Positions 52,635-62,500 of a stretch of DNA of 64,000 nucleotides are shown here, piece after piece (the first letter of the stretch is position 1; every line of letters starts with the position of its first letter). This DNA is from Kiritimatiellia bacterium. GTDB taxonomy: Bacteria > Verrucomicrobiota > Kiritimatiellia > PWTM01. The stretch is taken from NCBI GenBank assembly GCA_026417735.1, contig JAOACR010000023.1:124001-188000 (forward strand), in the 5' to 3' direction. Position numbers and translations under genes: made by a program. The notes under the pieces are model-generated. The model made no database searches. It was not told the origin of the DNA and was given only the letters and a program-made list of their open reading frames with translations.

Positions 52635-53582
52635 TCAGCGCTCCGCAGCTGCGAGCAGCTCGCGCAGCGCTTGAAGGACCTGCCCGGGCGGAAGATCGTC
52701 CATCCGTTCCGTTGGCGATCGAACGATGCGCACCTGCGCGCCGCGGGGCCCCCAGACGGTCGGGTCAGTGGGACCGAACAGCGCAACGACCGGCCGGCCG
52801 AGCGCGGCGGCGATGTGAGTGACGCCCGAATCGTTGCCTAGAAATGCGGCGCAATGGGAGAGCACACCGGCCAGGCTCAGCAGGTCAAGGCCCTCCAGGA
52901 GACGGCCCTCTGTTTCACGCGCGAGCTCGCGGATGGAAGGTGCGATCGCATGGTCGGCCTCGCCAATCACAAAGACCAAAGGCCTTTCCGCGGCGATTGC
53001 CCGGGCCACATCGGCAAACCGGTTGAGCGGCCAGTTTTTTCGCGGACTGCCGCTGCCGCAGTGGATGGCGACCGGCGGCGTCCGAACACCGAGCTGATCA
53101 AGCCGCGTGCGCCCCTGTTCGAGAAACTCCGGCTTCAGTCGGAGTGCCGGCACCGCGCCGGCCTCGTAGAGCGCAAGCGATTCCAGCGGCTGCACCAGGT
53201 GGTCCACGATGTGGCCGGCGGGACCGACCGGTGATCGGTAGAGCAGTCGCCGGACGCCGTGCGCGAGGAGGTTGTCACGGACGACGCCGTCGGGATCGTG
53301 TAGGAAGCTGATCACAAAATCGAACGAGGCAAGATGCCGGCGGGTTTCGTCGTCAATTTGTGGCCGCAGGCCGAAGAAGCGAGCAATCCCGGCGGTGTCG
53401 AGGCCGCGCAGTCGGTCGGCGAGGCCGGCGGCTTCCGCGAGGCGGGTGATGTGGGGATAGCCGATCAGCTCGATGTAGGCGGCCGGCCACTGCCGCCGCA
53501 GCGCCTGCAGCACGGGAAGCGTGAAAATGAAATCGCCGATCGCGCCGCCCCGCAGGATGAGGATTCTGGGAGGTCGGGTCAC
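52635..53582 (-). CDS. GT9 (heptosyltransferase-type) glycosyltransferase
   Basis: A 315-residue enzyme of the GT9/heptosyltransferase fold. RILILRGGAIGDFIFTLPVL is the N-terminal acceptor-side motif. VAIHCGSGSPRKNWPLNRFADVA starts the donor half, and FLGNDSGVTHIAAALGRPVVALFGPTDP is the ADP-heptose-type binding signature. VWGPRG follows near the end. It probably adds a sugar to lipopolysaccharide core or another outer-membrane glycan at the cytoplasmic face. It lies 15 bp downstream of the four-helix-type membrane protein on the same strand. Confidence 0.9.
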   Translation of the reverse strand: MTRPPRILILRGGAIGDFIFTLPVLQALRRQWPAAYIELIGYPHITRLAEAAGLADRLRGLDTAGIARFFGLRPQIDDETRRHLASFDFVISFLHDPDGVVRDNLLAHGVRRLLYRSPVGPAGHIVDHLVQPLESLALYEAGAVPALRLKPEFLEQGRTRLDQLGVRTPPVAIHCGSGSPRKNWPLNRFADVARAIAAERPLVFVIGEADHAIAPSIRELARETEGRLLEGLDLLSLAGVLSHCAAFLGNDSGVTHIAAALGRPVVALFGPTDPTVWGPRGAQVRIVRSPTERMDDLPPGQVLQALRELLAAAER

Positions 53583-53597
53583 ACTGGGCCGCCGGGG

Positions 53598-54137
53598 TCA
53601 GTAGGCTGTGAGCGCGAGCGCCACGAAGACCACACCGAGCGCCGCGATGGCGGAGGCAGTGTGGCGCACGCGCCTCTCGTCCCAAAGCCACGCCGTCCAT
53701 CGTCGGAACCGATAGGGGCCGAGCACCCAGGCGATCCCAGCAATGACGGCGGCGTACGCGAACAGGGACATGGCCACGCTCCATGGCGAGGGGTGCAGTC
53801 GCGCCGCGCGCAGCAACGGATTTGCGGCCAGTAGCACCAGCCCGCCGAGCGCACGCACCGCGAGCAGCTCGTCCATCAGAAACCCGACCGCGGCGACCGA
53901 CACTACGTATCCGGGCCACAGCCACACCTTCAAGTGCTCGAAGCGGCCGAGCCGGGCGTGGCCCACGATCCACGCCACCCAGAACAATGCCACCGCGCTC
54001 AGCGCCCACGCCCAACCGCGATGACGGGGAAAGCGGGCGAACGTCGCCCGGATGACGGCCGGCCTCACGAAAGAGACCGCGGCCAGCGCAAGCGTGCCAC
54101 CGCCCAGCGCCAGCGTCATGATCGCGAGACTGCTCAT
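53598..54137 (-). CDS. polytopic membrane protein of unknown function
   Basis: A 179-residue protein with about five hydrophobic helices: IMTLALGGGTLALAAVSFV, WAWALSAVALFWVAWIVG, LWPGYVVSVAAVGFLMDEL, SVAMSLFAYAAVIAGIAWVLG and IAALGVVFVALALTAY. Charged loops (RFPRHRG, WDERRVRH) alternate. I recognise no domain. It lies 15 bp upstream of the GT9 gene and about 100 bp after recA, and could be in the same unit as GT9. Function unknown. Confidence 0.75.
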   Translation of the reverse strand: MSSLAIMTLALGGGTLALAAVSFVRPAVIRATFARFPRHRGWAWALSAVALFWVAWIVGHARLGRFEHLKVWLWPGYVVSVAAVGFLMDELLAVRALGGLVLLAANPLLRAARLHPSPWSVAMSLFAYAAVIAGIAWVLGPYRFRRWTAWLWDERRVRHTASAIAALGVVFVALALTAY

Positions 54138-54194
54138 CGGCCTGGCAGCCTATCGCTCTGCGCCGACCGGTTCAAACACGTCTTGCCCCCGAGC

Positions 54195-54242
54195 GAACGG
54201 GCCCGACTCGAGGCGCGCACGCGAAAGGAGGCCGGCCCGTTC
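54195..54242. terminator. inverted repeat at the end of recA
   Basis: GAACGGGCC (54195-54203) and GGCCCGTTC (54234-54242) form a perfect 9-bp stem reaching into the recA stop codon, with a 30-nt loop that is itself GC-rich. There is no T-tract, so a 3'-end or stability role is more likely than classic termination. Confidence 0.45.
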
Positions 54243-55302
54243 ACTCCGCGGGCGGCGCGGCGGCGAGGGGAGCGGCCTTTGCGCGAATGCGCTCGACGAG
54301 CTTCGCGGCAAGCTCGGGCTGTCGTTTCAACTCCGCGACCGCCGCCTCGCGGCCCTGGCCGATTTGCTGGCCCTCGAACGACAGCCACGCGCCCCGCTTC
54401 TCGATCAGGCCGGCCGCGATCGCGGCGTCCATGATCGAGCCCTCCCACGAGATGCCCTCATTGTAAAGGATGTCAAACTCGGCCTCCGCGAAGGGTGGCG
54501 CAAGCTTGTTCTTCACCACTTTCACCTTCGTACGGCTGCCGATCGCGGCGCCGGAGCCGTCCTTGATCGCGCCAATCCGACGGATGTCGAGCCGGACGGA
54601 GGCATAGAACTTCAGCGCGCGGCCGCCCGGCGTGGTCTCCGGATTGCCAAACATCACACCGATTTTCTCGCGGATCTGATTGGTAAAGATGCAGCAGGTC
54701 TTCGAGCGACTGATCGCGCCGGTGAGCTTGCGCATCGCTTGCGACATCAGCCGCGCCTGCAGGCCGACAAAGCTCTCGCCCATCTGACCTTCCAGTTCCG
54801 CCTTCGGTGCCAATGCGGCCACGGAGTCCACCACCACCACGTCCAGCGAGTTGCTCCGGACCAGCTGGTCGGCGATGTTCAACGCCTCCTCCCCCGAGTC
54901 GGGCTGCGACACCAGCAGCGCATCAAGGTCCACGCCGATGCGTTTGGCGTAGTTCGGATCGAGCGCGTGCTCGGTGTCGATGAACGCCGCCAGACCGCCG
55001 GCCTTCTGTGCGTTCGCGATCACGTGCAGCACGAGCGTCGTCTTGCCGGAGGATTCGGGGCCGAACACCTCGATGATACGTCCGCGCGGAACGCCACCGA
55101 TGCCGAGCGCCAAGTCCAGTGTGAGGGCGCCGGTGGAGATGCTCGGCACGCGGACGAGCGACTCCTCGCTGCCGAGCCGCATGATCGAGCCGTCGCCGTA
55201 CTCCTTCTGGATCTGCGCCAGCACGCTGGCCAGCGCGGGTGGCAGATCGCGGCCGGCCGGCTTGCCGCCGCTGTCAGCGGGGGATTTCGTGGTCCTCGCC
55301 AT
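54241..55302 (-). CDS. recA: RecA recombinase
   Basis: A 353-residue RecA, normal length, driving homologous recombination and SOS signalling on ssDNA. Walker A is [15 protein letters not shown], the Walker B region is [20 protein letters not shown], and L2 is in [35 protein letters not shown] and [20 protein letters not shown] are family blocks. The acidic C-tail is absent (ends [13 protein letters not shown]), as in some RecAs. It overlaps the thpR 3' end by 29 bp on the same strand, so the two are co-transcribed. No LexA-like operator was found close by. Confidence 0.97.
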   Translation of the reverse strand: MARTTKSPADSGGKPAGRDLPPALASVLAQIQKEYGDGSIMRLGSEESLVRVPSISTGALTLDLALGIGGVPRGRIIEVFGPESSGKTTLVLHVIANAQKAGGLAAFIDTEHALDPNYAKRIGVDLDALLVSQPDSGEEALNIADQLVRSNSLDVVVVDSVAALAPKAELEGQMGESFVGLQARLMSQAMRKLTGAISRSKTCCIFTNQIREKIGVMFGNPETTPGGRALKFYASVRLDIRRIGAIKDGSGAAIGSRTKVKVVKNKLAPPFAEAEFDILYNEGISWEGSIMDAAIAAGLIEKRGAWLSFEGQQIGQGREAAVAELKRQPELAAKLVERIRAKAAPLAAAPPAE

Positions 55303-55921
55303 CGCGAACGCGTCCTTTCAGCGCCGACTCGTGCGCCACGGTGTACACGGGGCCGTGGGCGTTCAGCCGGCTGCGCATCAACAGCACGCGGTCCGCCACC
55401 ACACGTCCCCAGACGGTGTCGTTCATAGTGGACCGTAGCGCCGAAGTCAACGCCGCAAGCCCGCGCCCGGACCGCACCCGGCCGAGCGTGATGTGCGGTA
55501 CGAACGGCCGCGACTCAATCGGGAATCCCGCGGCGCGCAGCGAGCTGACGAGCGCGCCTTGCAGTTCGGCCAGTTGCGGCGGCGCGCGCACTCCGGCCCA
55601 CAGCACGCGGGGACGCTCCGGCCGGCCAAACACCCCCCATCCGATCACCTCGAACTCGAACGGGCCGCACGTGCCCGCGCACTCCTCCATCCGCGCCGCC
55701 ACCTCCGGCACGCGTTCGACGGGGGTTTCGCCAAGAAAAATCAACGTTAAGTGCAACCCCTCCGTCCGTACCCAGCCGACGTCCGCGCCGACCGCGCGCC
55801 AGCGGTGCTGCAGCGTCAGCAGCTGCCGACGGGTCGGCTCGTCCAGCGCAATCGCAATGAACAGCCGCCAGAAGGCTTCTGCCCCGCTCTCGGGCCGCGG
55901 ACCATCCACCGCCGCGCTCAC
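55274..55921 (-). CDS. thpR: RNA 2',3'-cyclic phosphodiesterase (2H phosphoesterase)
   Basis: A 215-residue 2H phosphoesterase. The two catalytic HxTx motifs are visible as [10 protein letters not shown] and [30 protein letters not shown] is the usual N-terminus. ThpR (formerly LigT) hydrolyses 2',3'-cyclic phosphate RNA ends in vitro; its cellular role is not clear. It is often next to recA, and here it overlaps recA by 29 bp. The start is GTG; the Shine-Dalgarno GGCGGAGG is immediately adjacent, so a GTG four codons later is possible. The outer-membrane-type protein ends 18 bp upstream. Confidence 0.88.
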   Translation of the reverse strand: MSAAVDGPRPESGAEAFWRLFIAIALDEPTRRQLLTLQHRWRAVGADVGWVRTEGLHLTLIFLGETPVERVPEVAARMEECAGTCGPFEFEVIGWGVFGRPERPRVLWAGVRAPPQLAELQGALVSSLRAAGFPIESRPFVPHITLGRVRSGRGLAALTSALRSTMNDTVWGRVVADRVLLMRSRLNAHGPVYTVAHESALKGRVRDGEDHEIPR

Positions 55922-55939
55922 CCTCCGCCGGGGCGAATC

Positions 55940-56707
55940 TCACAACCGGCGCCGAAGGCCGGCCGCGATCTCAATCCCGGACAGATCGTTGGCAACCTCC
56001 TCGTACAGCCAGTTCTCGCCGCCCGCAAAGTCTAGCTGGTAGCCGCCGCCGAGAAACCACTCCCACCGTTCCTCCAGTGGGCCGGTCAGCTCAAGCCGGG
56101 CGATTCCCACCAGACGGGGATCGAGATCCACCGTGTCTTGTACACGCGTCGGCCGGCCGTAATGATCGACAAACTCATACGTCATCGTGACCTCGGAACT
56201 GACGTACACGAACCGCAAACCCACTTCGCCGTTCAGCCGAAGCCGCTGCCCGGCTCGTTCGGCACGGTAGATCAGCGACGCGCCGACGGGCAGCGCAAGC
56301 GCAGACCCCCCCAAGTGAGGTCGGAGCACCGCTTCAATGTCCTCGAAGTACTCCCGCTCCTCGGCCGACCAGCGTTCCACGCCTACCCCCACCGCCAGCC
56401 CGAACGAGCGGGTCCACCACAACGACCACTGCAGTTCCAGCCCGAGCGCGTGGCGGTAATCCTTGTGACGTGGCAACACCACGCGCAGTCTCGCCAGCAC
56501 CGCCTCTTCTCGCGACGGCTGCGCGCTCAGCGGTTCGGCGGGAACCGCGCGCACCTCTCCCTCCGCAACGGGCGGCTCCGCGGCCGCAGGCGCTGAGGAC
56601 ACCTCGGGCGGAGAGAGCACAGGCTGCGGCACCGGCGGCGCATCGGCCTGTGCGCTCCAGCCTGCAATCCCCAGTCCCGCGAGCAATCCGATCGTCACAA
56701 ACTTCAT
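55940..56707 (-). CDS. outer-membrane-type beta-barrel protein, unknown
   Basis: A 255-residue protein. The signal MKFVTIGLLAGLGIAGWSAQADA is followed by a Pro/Ala/Glu-rich spacer (to about residue 65). The rest is a run of amphipathic strands with alternating aromatics: LQWSLWWTRSFGLAVGVGVE, LALPVGASLIYRAERAG, GEVGLRFVYVSSEVTMTYE, RLVGIARLELTGPLEERWEW and FLGGGYQLDFAGGENWLYEE. The last residues (EIAAGLRRRL) look like a barrel closing strand but end in Leu rather than Phe. This is a small outer-membrane barrel shape of unknown function. It heads the unit with thpR and recA (18 bp spacing). A near-leaderless promoter is visible. Confidence 0.75.
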   Translation of the reverse strand: MKFVTIGLLAGLGIAGWSAQADAPPVPQPVLSPPEVSSAPAAAEPPVAEGEVRAVPAEPLSAQPSREEAVLARLRVVLPRHKDYRHALGLELQWSLWWTRSFGLAVGVGVERWSAEEREYFEDIEAVLRPHLGGSALALPVGASLIYRAERAGQRLRLNGEVGLRFVYVSSEVTMTYEFVDHYGRPTRVQDTVDLDPRLVGIARLELTGPLEERWEWFLGGGYQLDFAGGENWLYEEVANDLSGIEIAAGLRRRL

Positions 56708-56716
56708 GATTCACAG

Positions 56717-56722
56717 ATTTTA
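56717..56722 (-). promoter_or_regulatory. extended -10 promoter of the outer-membrane-type gene
   Basis: TAAAAT (56717-56722) with a TG two bases upstream (extended -10, TGGTAAAAT) lies only 9 nt from the ATG, giving a leader of about 3 nt. No clear -35 was found. Confidence 0.45.
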
Positions 56723-56800
56723 CCAGATTCCCGCTCCGCCGCACAGGGCGGCGGTGGAACAACGACCGCGCGCATGCCGAGTGGGCCGGCCAGGCGGTGT

Positions 56801-56829
56801 TTGAATCGGCTCCGCTGATCAGCTATGCT
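56801..56829 (+). promoter_or_regulatory. BON lipoprotein gene promoter
   Basis: TTGAAT (56801-56806), 17 bp, TATGCT (56824-56829). The predicted start is near 56836, about 27 nt before the ATG. Confidence 0.5.
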
Positions 56830-56862
56830 GCGCTCGTGGACATAACTGAGAGGGCCCTCGCA

Positions 56863-57201
56863 ATGAACCGTTGGATTTCCGGTGTTTGGCTCGGCAGTGC
56901 GGCGTTGATGCTGTCGGTGATGGCGGGCTGCGCAACGGGGAACATTCAGCCCACCGCGGGTACCGACGACGATGCGATTGTCGTCGCGGTGCGTGAACGT
57001 CTGGCCGCCGACCCGATCACGCAGCGCTACTCCATCGGTGTGTCAAGTGTGCGGGGCTTCGTCACTCTCAGCGGCGCCGTGCCCATCGAGGCGCGCGCGC
57101 GCGCACTGTCGATCGCGCGCGGCACGGAGGGCGTCCGGGCGGTGGAGGACCGGATGTCGGATCGGCCCTGGTCGTCCACATTGACCCCAACGCGAAATTG
57201 A
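56863..57201 (+). CDS. BON-domain lipoprotein
   Basis: A 112-residue lipoprotein. The signal MNRWISGVWLGSAALMLSVM is followed by lipobox MAGC (Cys about 23). The BON domain (about 36-105) contains DAIVVAVRERLAADPI, SVRGFVTLSGAVPIEARAR and ALSIARGTEGVRAVEDRM, the typical alpha-beta-alpha-beta pattern seen in OsmY/Kbp-type proteins. BON domains bind phospholipid or other surfaces and are common in periplasmic stress proteins. Its stop overlaps the TPR gene start (TGATG). The start is chosen by the lipoprotein signal. Confidence 0.88.
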   Translation: MNRWISGVWLGSAALMLSVMAGCATGNIQPTAGTDDDAIVVAVRERLAADPITQRYSIGVSSVRGFVTLSGAVPIEARARALSIARGTEGVRAVEDRMSDRPWSSTLTPTRN

Positions 57202-58352
57202 TGACGGACTCGCGCGACGCCGTCTCCGCCGCCGATCTCGCCCACGACATCTACGAGACACGGGATCGGGCGGTCCGCCCGCTGTTCCGCTCTCCTCGAC
57301 CCGTCCGGGAGCGGCGGCGCCGCGCCCGCCGCTGGGTGTCCGCGCTGGTGATCGTCGCCGTACTGTATGCGGGCGGAGGTCTGGTCTATGTGATGGTTCG
57401 CCGGCGGGAGGCACCGGCGACGCCGGCGCCGGCATCCCCGCCGGCCACCGCCGCTGCGCGAGTGGGAGGCGCCGCGGACGCAAGCCTTCTGACCACCATC
57501 GAGCGATTGCGGGAGCAGAGCCGGCGCGAGAGCGCGGATCTGCCGGAGTTTCACCGGCTGCTCGATCGCGGGCTGGTTGCAAAAGCCGGCGCGCTGGCCG
57601 ACCGCGCGCTCGAAGCTGCGCCAGAGAGCATCGCCTGGCGCGCGGCGCGGGCACGCGTGCGGCTGCAGCTGGAGCAGCTGCGCGAAGCGGAGGAGGACTG
57701 TCTGGCCGTGCTGGCGGCGCAGCCCCGGAACGTCGAGGCGCGGGAGACGCTCGCGATGTCGCTGCTGATGCAGTCGCGGCCGGCGCCCGCCTACGCGGCG
57801 GCGCGGTGGGTCTTGGAGGACGATCCCGGGCGCACGTCCGCGCTCGAAATTGCCGCGCGTGCCGCGATCGAGGGTGGGCTGTATCCCGATGCGATCGTGC
57901 ACCTCCGCCGCTGGCTCGAGCTGCGACCCGGTCTGGCGGTCGCGCGCGATCTGCTCGGACTGGCCTACCTACGCAGTGGCGAGTATGGCAAGGCGGCGTT
58001 CGTGCTGGAGGATCTCGCGCGCGAGCCCGCCGCAACCGAGGCGACTTTCCTCAACCTGGCGCTGGTGTACGCCGCGCTGCGGCAATCGGGCGACGTGACG
58101 CGCGTCTTTGGCGATGCGGCCCAGCGGCTCTCCCCGAAGACGGTCGTGCAGTGGTTTGCGCGCCCCGACTTTGCTCAGCTGCGGGACGACTCGAGGGTGA
58201 TGGCGTTCATGGAACACCTGATCAGCGCCACCACGCCGGCGCTCTCGCTGCGGATGCCGGAGCGGCCGAGCGGACCCGGGGCGGGCGAGCTAACGCTCGG
58301 TCTCGCACCGCCGAGCGAGGCGATCTGGACGCGCCGGCGGGTGGAGCGCTGA
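57201..58352 (+). CDS. membrane-anchored TPR protein
   Basis: A 383-residue protein. After a basic N-terminus (ERRRRARRW) one membrane helix follows (VSALVIVAVLYAGGGLVYVMV, about 47-67), with a Pro/Ala linker. Tetratricopeptide-like repeats run from about 115 to 290: AGALADRALEAAPESIAWRA, QLREAEEDCLAVLAAQPRNV, PAYAAARWVLEDDPGRTSAL, IVHLRRWLELRPGLAVARDL and AAFVLEDLAREPAATEATFL. TPR proteins scaffold protein complexes; most of this one is probably periplasmic. Its ATG overlaps the BON stop. The GT2 gene starts 14 bp after its stop. Confidence 0.85.
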   Translation: MTDSRDAVSAADLAHDIYETRDRAVRPLFRSPRPVRERRRRARRWVSALVIVAVLYAGGGLVYVMVRRREAPATPAPASPPATAAARVGGAADASLLTTIERLREQSRRESADLPEFHRLLDRGLVAKAGALADRALEAAPESIAWRAARARVRLQLEQLREAEEDCLAVLAAQPRNVEARETLAMSLLMQSRPAPAYAAARWVLEDDPGRTSALEIAARAAIEGGLYPDAIVHLRRWLELRPGLAVARDLLGLAYLRSGEYGKAAFVLEDLAREPAATEATFLNLALVYAALRQSGDVTRVFGDAAQRLSPKTVVQWFARPDFAQLRDDSRVMAFMEHLISATTPALSLRMPERPSGPGAGELTLGLAPPSEAIWTRRRVER

Positions 58353-58365
58353 GTCGGTTCGTCGC

Positions 58366-59406
58366 ATGGTGCCGGCGCTGCCCGGAGCCGACAGCCCGCG
58401 CGTCTCGGTGCTGATGCCGTGCCGCAATGCGCGTTCGACGATCGAACGCGCCGTCGAAAGCCTCCGCCGACAGACGCTCGCGGACTTTGAGGTCGTTGTA
58501 GTGGACGACGGCTCCACGGACGGCACCGGCGCGTGGCTGCGCGAGTATGCACGGCGCGATCACCGGTTCCGTGTGATGCGTTCCAAATCGCGCCCCGGAC
58601 TTGTCGCAGCGCTGAACGAGGGTCTGTCCCGCTGCCGCGCCCCCTACGTGGCCCGCATGGACGCCGACGACATCGCGCACCCGCGGCGGTTGGAGCTGCA
58701 GGCCGCATTCCTCGACGCGCATCCGGAGGTCGCCGTGGTCGCCGCGCGTGTTCGCGCTGCCGGCGATCCGCCTGGCCCCGGGTGGCGGCGCTATGTGAGC
58801 TGGGTGAACCGGCCGCTGCACCACGGCGCGATCGTCCGAAACCTGCTGATCGAGAGCCCGCTGCCGCATCCGTCCGTGATGGTCCGCCGCCGTTGGTATC
58901 AGCGCGTGGGTGGTTACCGCGAGTTCGACGGGCCCGAGGATTACGATTTGTGGCTGCGGATGTGGCGGGCCGGTGCGAAGTTTGCGCGGCTGCCCGACGT
59001 GCTGCTCGACTGGTGGGACTGGCCGGGACGGCTCACCCGAACGGACCCGCGCTATTCTCCGGAACAGTTCTTGCGGTTGAAAGCGCAGGCGCTGGTCGAG
59101 GGGCCGCTGGGCACCGCCGATGCGGTGATCATTTGGGGAGCGGGGCGGATTGGGCGCCGGCTGGCCCGCGAGCTGGAGCACGCCGGTCGTCCGCCTGCCG
59201 CATTTGTGGATATTGATCCGCGCAAAATCGGGCGACTTCGCCGTGGTCGGCCGGTGCTGGCGCCGCACGAGCTGCCCGATGCGATCGCGGGCCGTCGCGC
59301 GATCGTGCTGGCCGCCGTCGGCGCACCAGGCGGCCGTGCGCAGATTCGCGCGCGTCTTCGTGCGCTGGGATTGCGCGAAGGCCGTGACTGGTGGGCCGTC
59401 GCCTGA
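58366..59406 (+). CDS. GT2 glycosyltransferase with C-terminal nucleotide-binding-like domain
   Basis: A 346-residue protein of two modules. The GT-A part (about 1-230) has VSVLMPCRNARSTIERAVES, FEVVVVDDGSTDGTGAWL and the DxD region ARMDADDIAHPRRLELQ, the acceptor block being PEDYDLWLRMWRAGAKF. The C-terminal about 95 residues (AVIIWGAGRIGRRLAREL, AFVDIDPRKIGRLRRGRPVL, RAIVLAAVGAPGGRAQI) look like a Rossmann-type domain of the PglD or aminotransferase-partner kind (GxGxxG). It probably transfers a sugar to a surface glycan precursor and uses the second domain to bind or choose a partner. It is 14 bp after the TPR gene. Confidence 0.87.
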   Translation: MVPALPGADSPRVSVLMPCRNARSTIERAVESLRRQTLADFEVVVVDDGSTDGTGAWLREYARRDHRFRVMRSKSRPGLVAALNEGLSRCRAPYVARMDADDIAHPRRLELQAAFLDAHPEVAVVAARVRAAGDPPGPGWRRYVSWVNRPLHHGAIVRNLLIESPLPHPSVMVRRRWYQRVGGYREFDGPEDYDLWLRMWRAGAKFARLPDVLLDWWDWPGRLTRTDPRYSPEQFLRLKAQALVEGPLGTADAVIIWGAGRIGRRLARELEHAGRPPAAFVDIDPRKIGRLRRGRPVLAPHELPDAIAGRRAIVLAAVGAPGGRAQIRARLRALGLREGRDWWAVA

Positions 59407-59510
59407 ATGTCCACAATCGGAGGAGCGGCGGGTGGTCTCCGTTTTTCCCGCGGACAGGGCCCCCAATGATGCGTGGGTTGTGCGATGCAAGGACCCTGCG
59501 GGACCGCTCA

Positions 59511-59540
59511 TTGCGGTGTGCGTCCTTCGTGTCCTATACT
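59511..59540 (+). promoter_or_regulatory. GH116 gene promoter
   Basis: TTGCGG (59511-59516), 18 bp, TATACT (59535-59540). The predicted start is near 59547, about 36 nt before the ATG at 59583. Confidence 0.5.
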
Positions 59541-59582
59541 CGCAAACAGCGGTCTCATTGGTTGCGATGGAGGCGCTGGCCA

Positions 59583-62500
59583 ATGGTACGCAAACCAACT
59601 GGAAGCAGTAATCTTCACCGGCGTCGGTTCTTGGCGCTCAACGCCTATACCGTGGCAGCGACGTGGTTGGGCTCAACGGTATCGGCCGCGTCGCGGCAAA
59701 TTCGGCCGGACTTTGAGCGACTGGTACCCGCGCTGAAAGGCTTGGATCCCAGCTGGATCGCAGGACTCACCGCTCATTCCGAGCCGCTTCGGGCCACATG
59801 GCCGGAGTCGAAGTGGATCGGCATGCCAGTTGGGGGTATCTGCGCCGGACAGTTGTATTTGAGCGGGGATGGCCGGTTGTGGCTCTGGGATATTACCAAT
59901 GAACATCGGCCGACCGCGACAGAAAGCTATCGGAGTCCGAAGGAGCCTCGCTCGCCGGTGCGGCAGGGGTTTGCGATTCGTTTGCTTGACGAACCGCCCC
60001 ATCTTCGCCCGCTCGATCATACAGGTTGGGAGACGGTGGAATTCACGGGCGAGTACCCGATTGCGCAGGTGGTGTACCGTGATGGTGCATCGCCGCTCGA
60101 AGTCCGCCTGGAGGCGTTCAGCCCGTTCGTGCCCTTGAATGCGATGGACTCCGCGCTGCCCGCCACCGTTCTGCGATTTACCGTCGTCAACCGGGGCTCG
60201 AAGCCGGTTCGGTTCGAGTTTGCGGGCTGGCTGGAGAACATGGTCCGTCGGCGTAGCGGATTGGGGCGGGACGAAGTGCGGGTCAATCGCGTAGTAACGA
60301 CGGAATGGGGTCATTGCTTGCTCGGCGGTGTCAGTGAACGGCCTGCTGGTGCAGCCCAAGCGGAGCGACCGGACATCGTGTTTGAGGATTTTGAGCGGGA
60401 GACCTATGCACCTTGGCATGTCGAGGGGACAGCGTTTGGTCAAGGCCCGGTGCGGCAGGCGGATGTGCCCCCCTATATGGGGCTGCTCGGGATTCATGGT
60501 GAGAGGGCGGTCAATTCACATGCGGCGGGATCCGGCTCAGTAGCCGAACGAGACCGGGCGACTGGTGTTTTGCTCAGCCCTCCCTTCCGGATCGAGCGGC
60601 ACTACATCCGGCTGCGAATCGGTGGCGGTGCCCATACGGGGCGAACCTGTGCGGAACTGTTGGTGGATGGGCAGGTGGTGCGGTCCGCGACCGGCCGGAA
60701 CGTGAATCGGATGGAGCCGGTGGTTTGGGATGTGCGCGAGTGGGCCGGCCGCGAGGCGCGCATTCGGATCGTGGACCGTGCCAGCGAGGGGTGGGGACAG
60801 ATCGGGGTGGACCATATTGTCTTCACGGACGCAGGTCCCACACCCGCGGAAATGGCACGCCGACCGGACCACGGCAGCGTTGCACTCGCGTTGATCGGCG
60901 GTGCAGACCGTTCGGCCGCAAAGGTGGCAGGGGAGCTTCCGGCCGCCGCGTTCGATGCCGGTGGGACAGCTGAGGCGGTTTCGATCGTCGAGCCGCTGGT
61001 AGGTGCCCTGGTACGCCGCTTCGAGCTGCCGCCGGGTGATCGCCAGGAGATTGTGGCGGTGCTTGCGTGGTACTTCCCCCATCTCGAGGAGGTGCCCGCG
61101 TTCGGCAGTCTGGCGACCTCACGACGGCGCTGGTATGCATCGCGTTTCCGCGATGCCGCTGAGGTGGCCGCCCATGTTGCGACGCGGCTCGAAGAATTGA
61201 CAGGCCTGACGCGGTCATGGCGGGACACGTGGTATGACACCACACTGCCCCGCTGGTTGATGGACCGCATCGGTGCCACGGTCTGCAATCTCGCGACCAA
61301 CACCTGCATCTGGTTTGATGACGGCCGCTTCTACGCGTGGGAAGGTGTCGGCTGCTGCGCGGGTACTTGCACCCATGTCTGGCAGTATGCGCAGGCGGTG
61401 AGCCGCTTGTTTCCGGAGCTGGAACGCAGCGCCCGCGAGATTGCCGATTTCGGGCATGGGTGGGATCCGACGACAGGCGCAATCTGGTTTCGTGGTGAGC
61501 ACCACCGAGGCTGGGCAGTGGACGGACAGGCGGGCACCATTCTTCGTGTCCTCCGCGAACATCGAATGAGCGTTGACGACACGTTCCTTCGCCGCCTCTG
61601 GCCACGGGTGCGACGCGCAATCGAGTTTCTCATCGGGCAGGACGGCGATGGTGACGGGTTGCTCGCGGGGCGACAGCACAACACGCTGGACGAAGACTGG
61701 TTCGGCCCCGTGGCATGGTTGAGCGGGATGTATCTCGCCGCGCTGCGGGCGGCCGAGGCAATGGCTCGGATCGTCGGCGATGCCGCCACGGCAGAGCGTT
61801 ATCGCGCGCTGGCCGAGCGCGGCAGCGAAACGCTGGTTCGAGAGCTGTTCGATGGCGAGTACTTCATTAACATTCCCGATCCGGCGCATCCGACCGCGGT
61901 GAACTCCGGCACCGGCTGTCTGATCGACCAAGTCTACGGCCAGTGCTGGGCCTGGCAGCTCGGTTTGCCTCGTGTGATTCCCCAGCGGGAAACATTGTCC
62001 GCACTGCGGGCGATCTGGCGCTACAACTTTGTGCCCGATGTCGGCCCCTGGCGGCGAGCAAATCCGGACGGGCGTTACTTTGCGATGGACGGCGAGGCGG
62101 GCGTGGTCATGTGCACCTTTCCAAGGGAGGATTGGGACTTCCAACGTGCGAAGGGCGGTCCGGATCGACCTGCGTCTCACGCGCAATATTTCAACGAATG
62201 TTGGACGGGGTCGGAGTACCAGTTGGCGGCGCACATGATTTTTGAGGGTCTGGTCACCGAGGGCCTTGCGATCGTGCGCGCAGTGCACGACCGCTACGCG
62301 CCGGCGAAGCGCAATCCATACAACGAAATCGAGTGCGGCGACCACTACGCACGTGCCCTGGCAAGTTGGGCAGTGCTGCTGGCGTTGTCGGGTTTCGAGC
62401 ACGACGGCCCCGCCGGTCTGCTCGGCTTTGCGCCGCGTCTGACGCCGGACAGCTTTCGCGCGCCATTCACCGCGGCCGGAGGTTGGGGGACATACGAACA

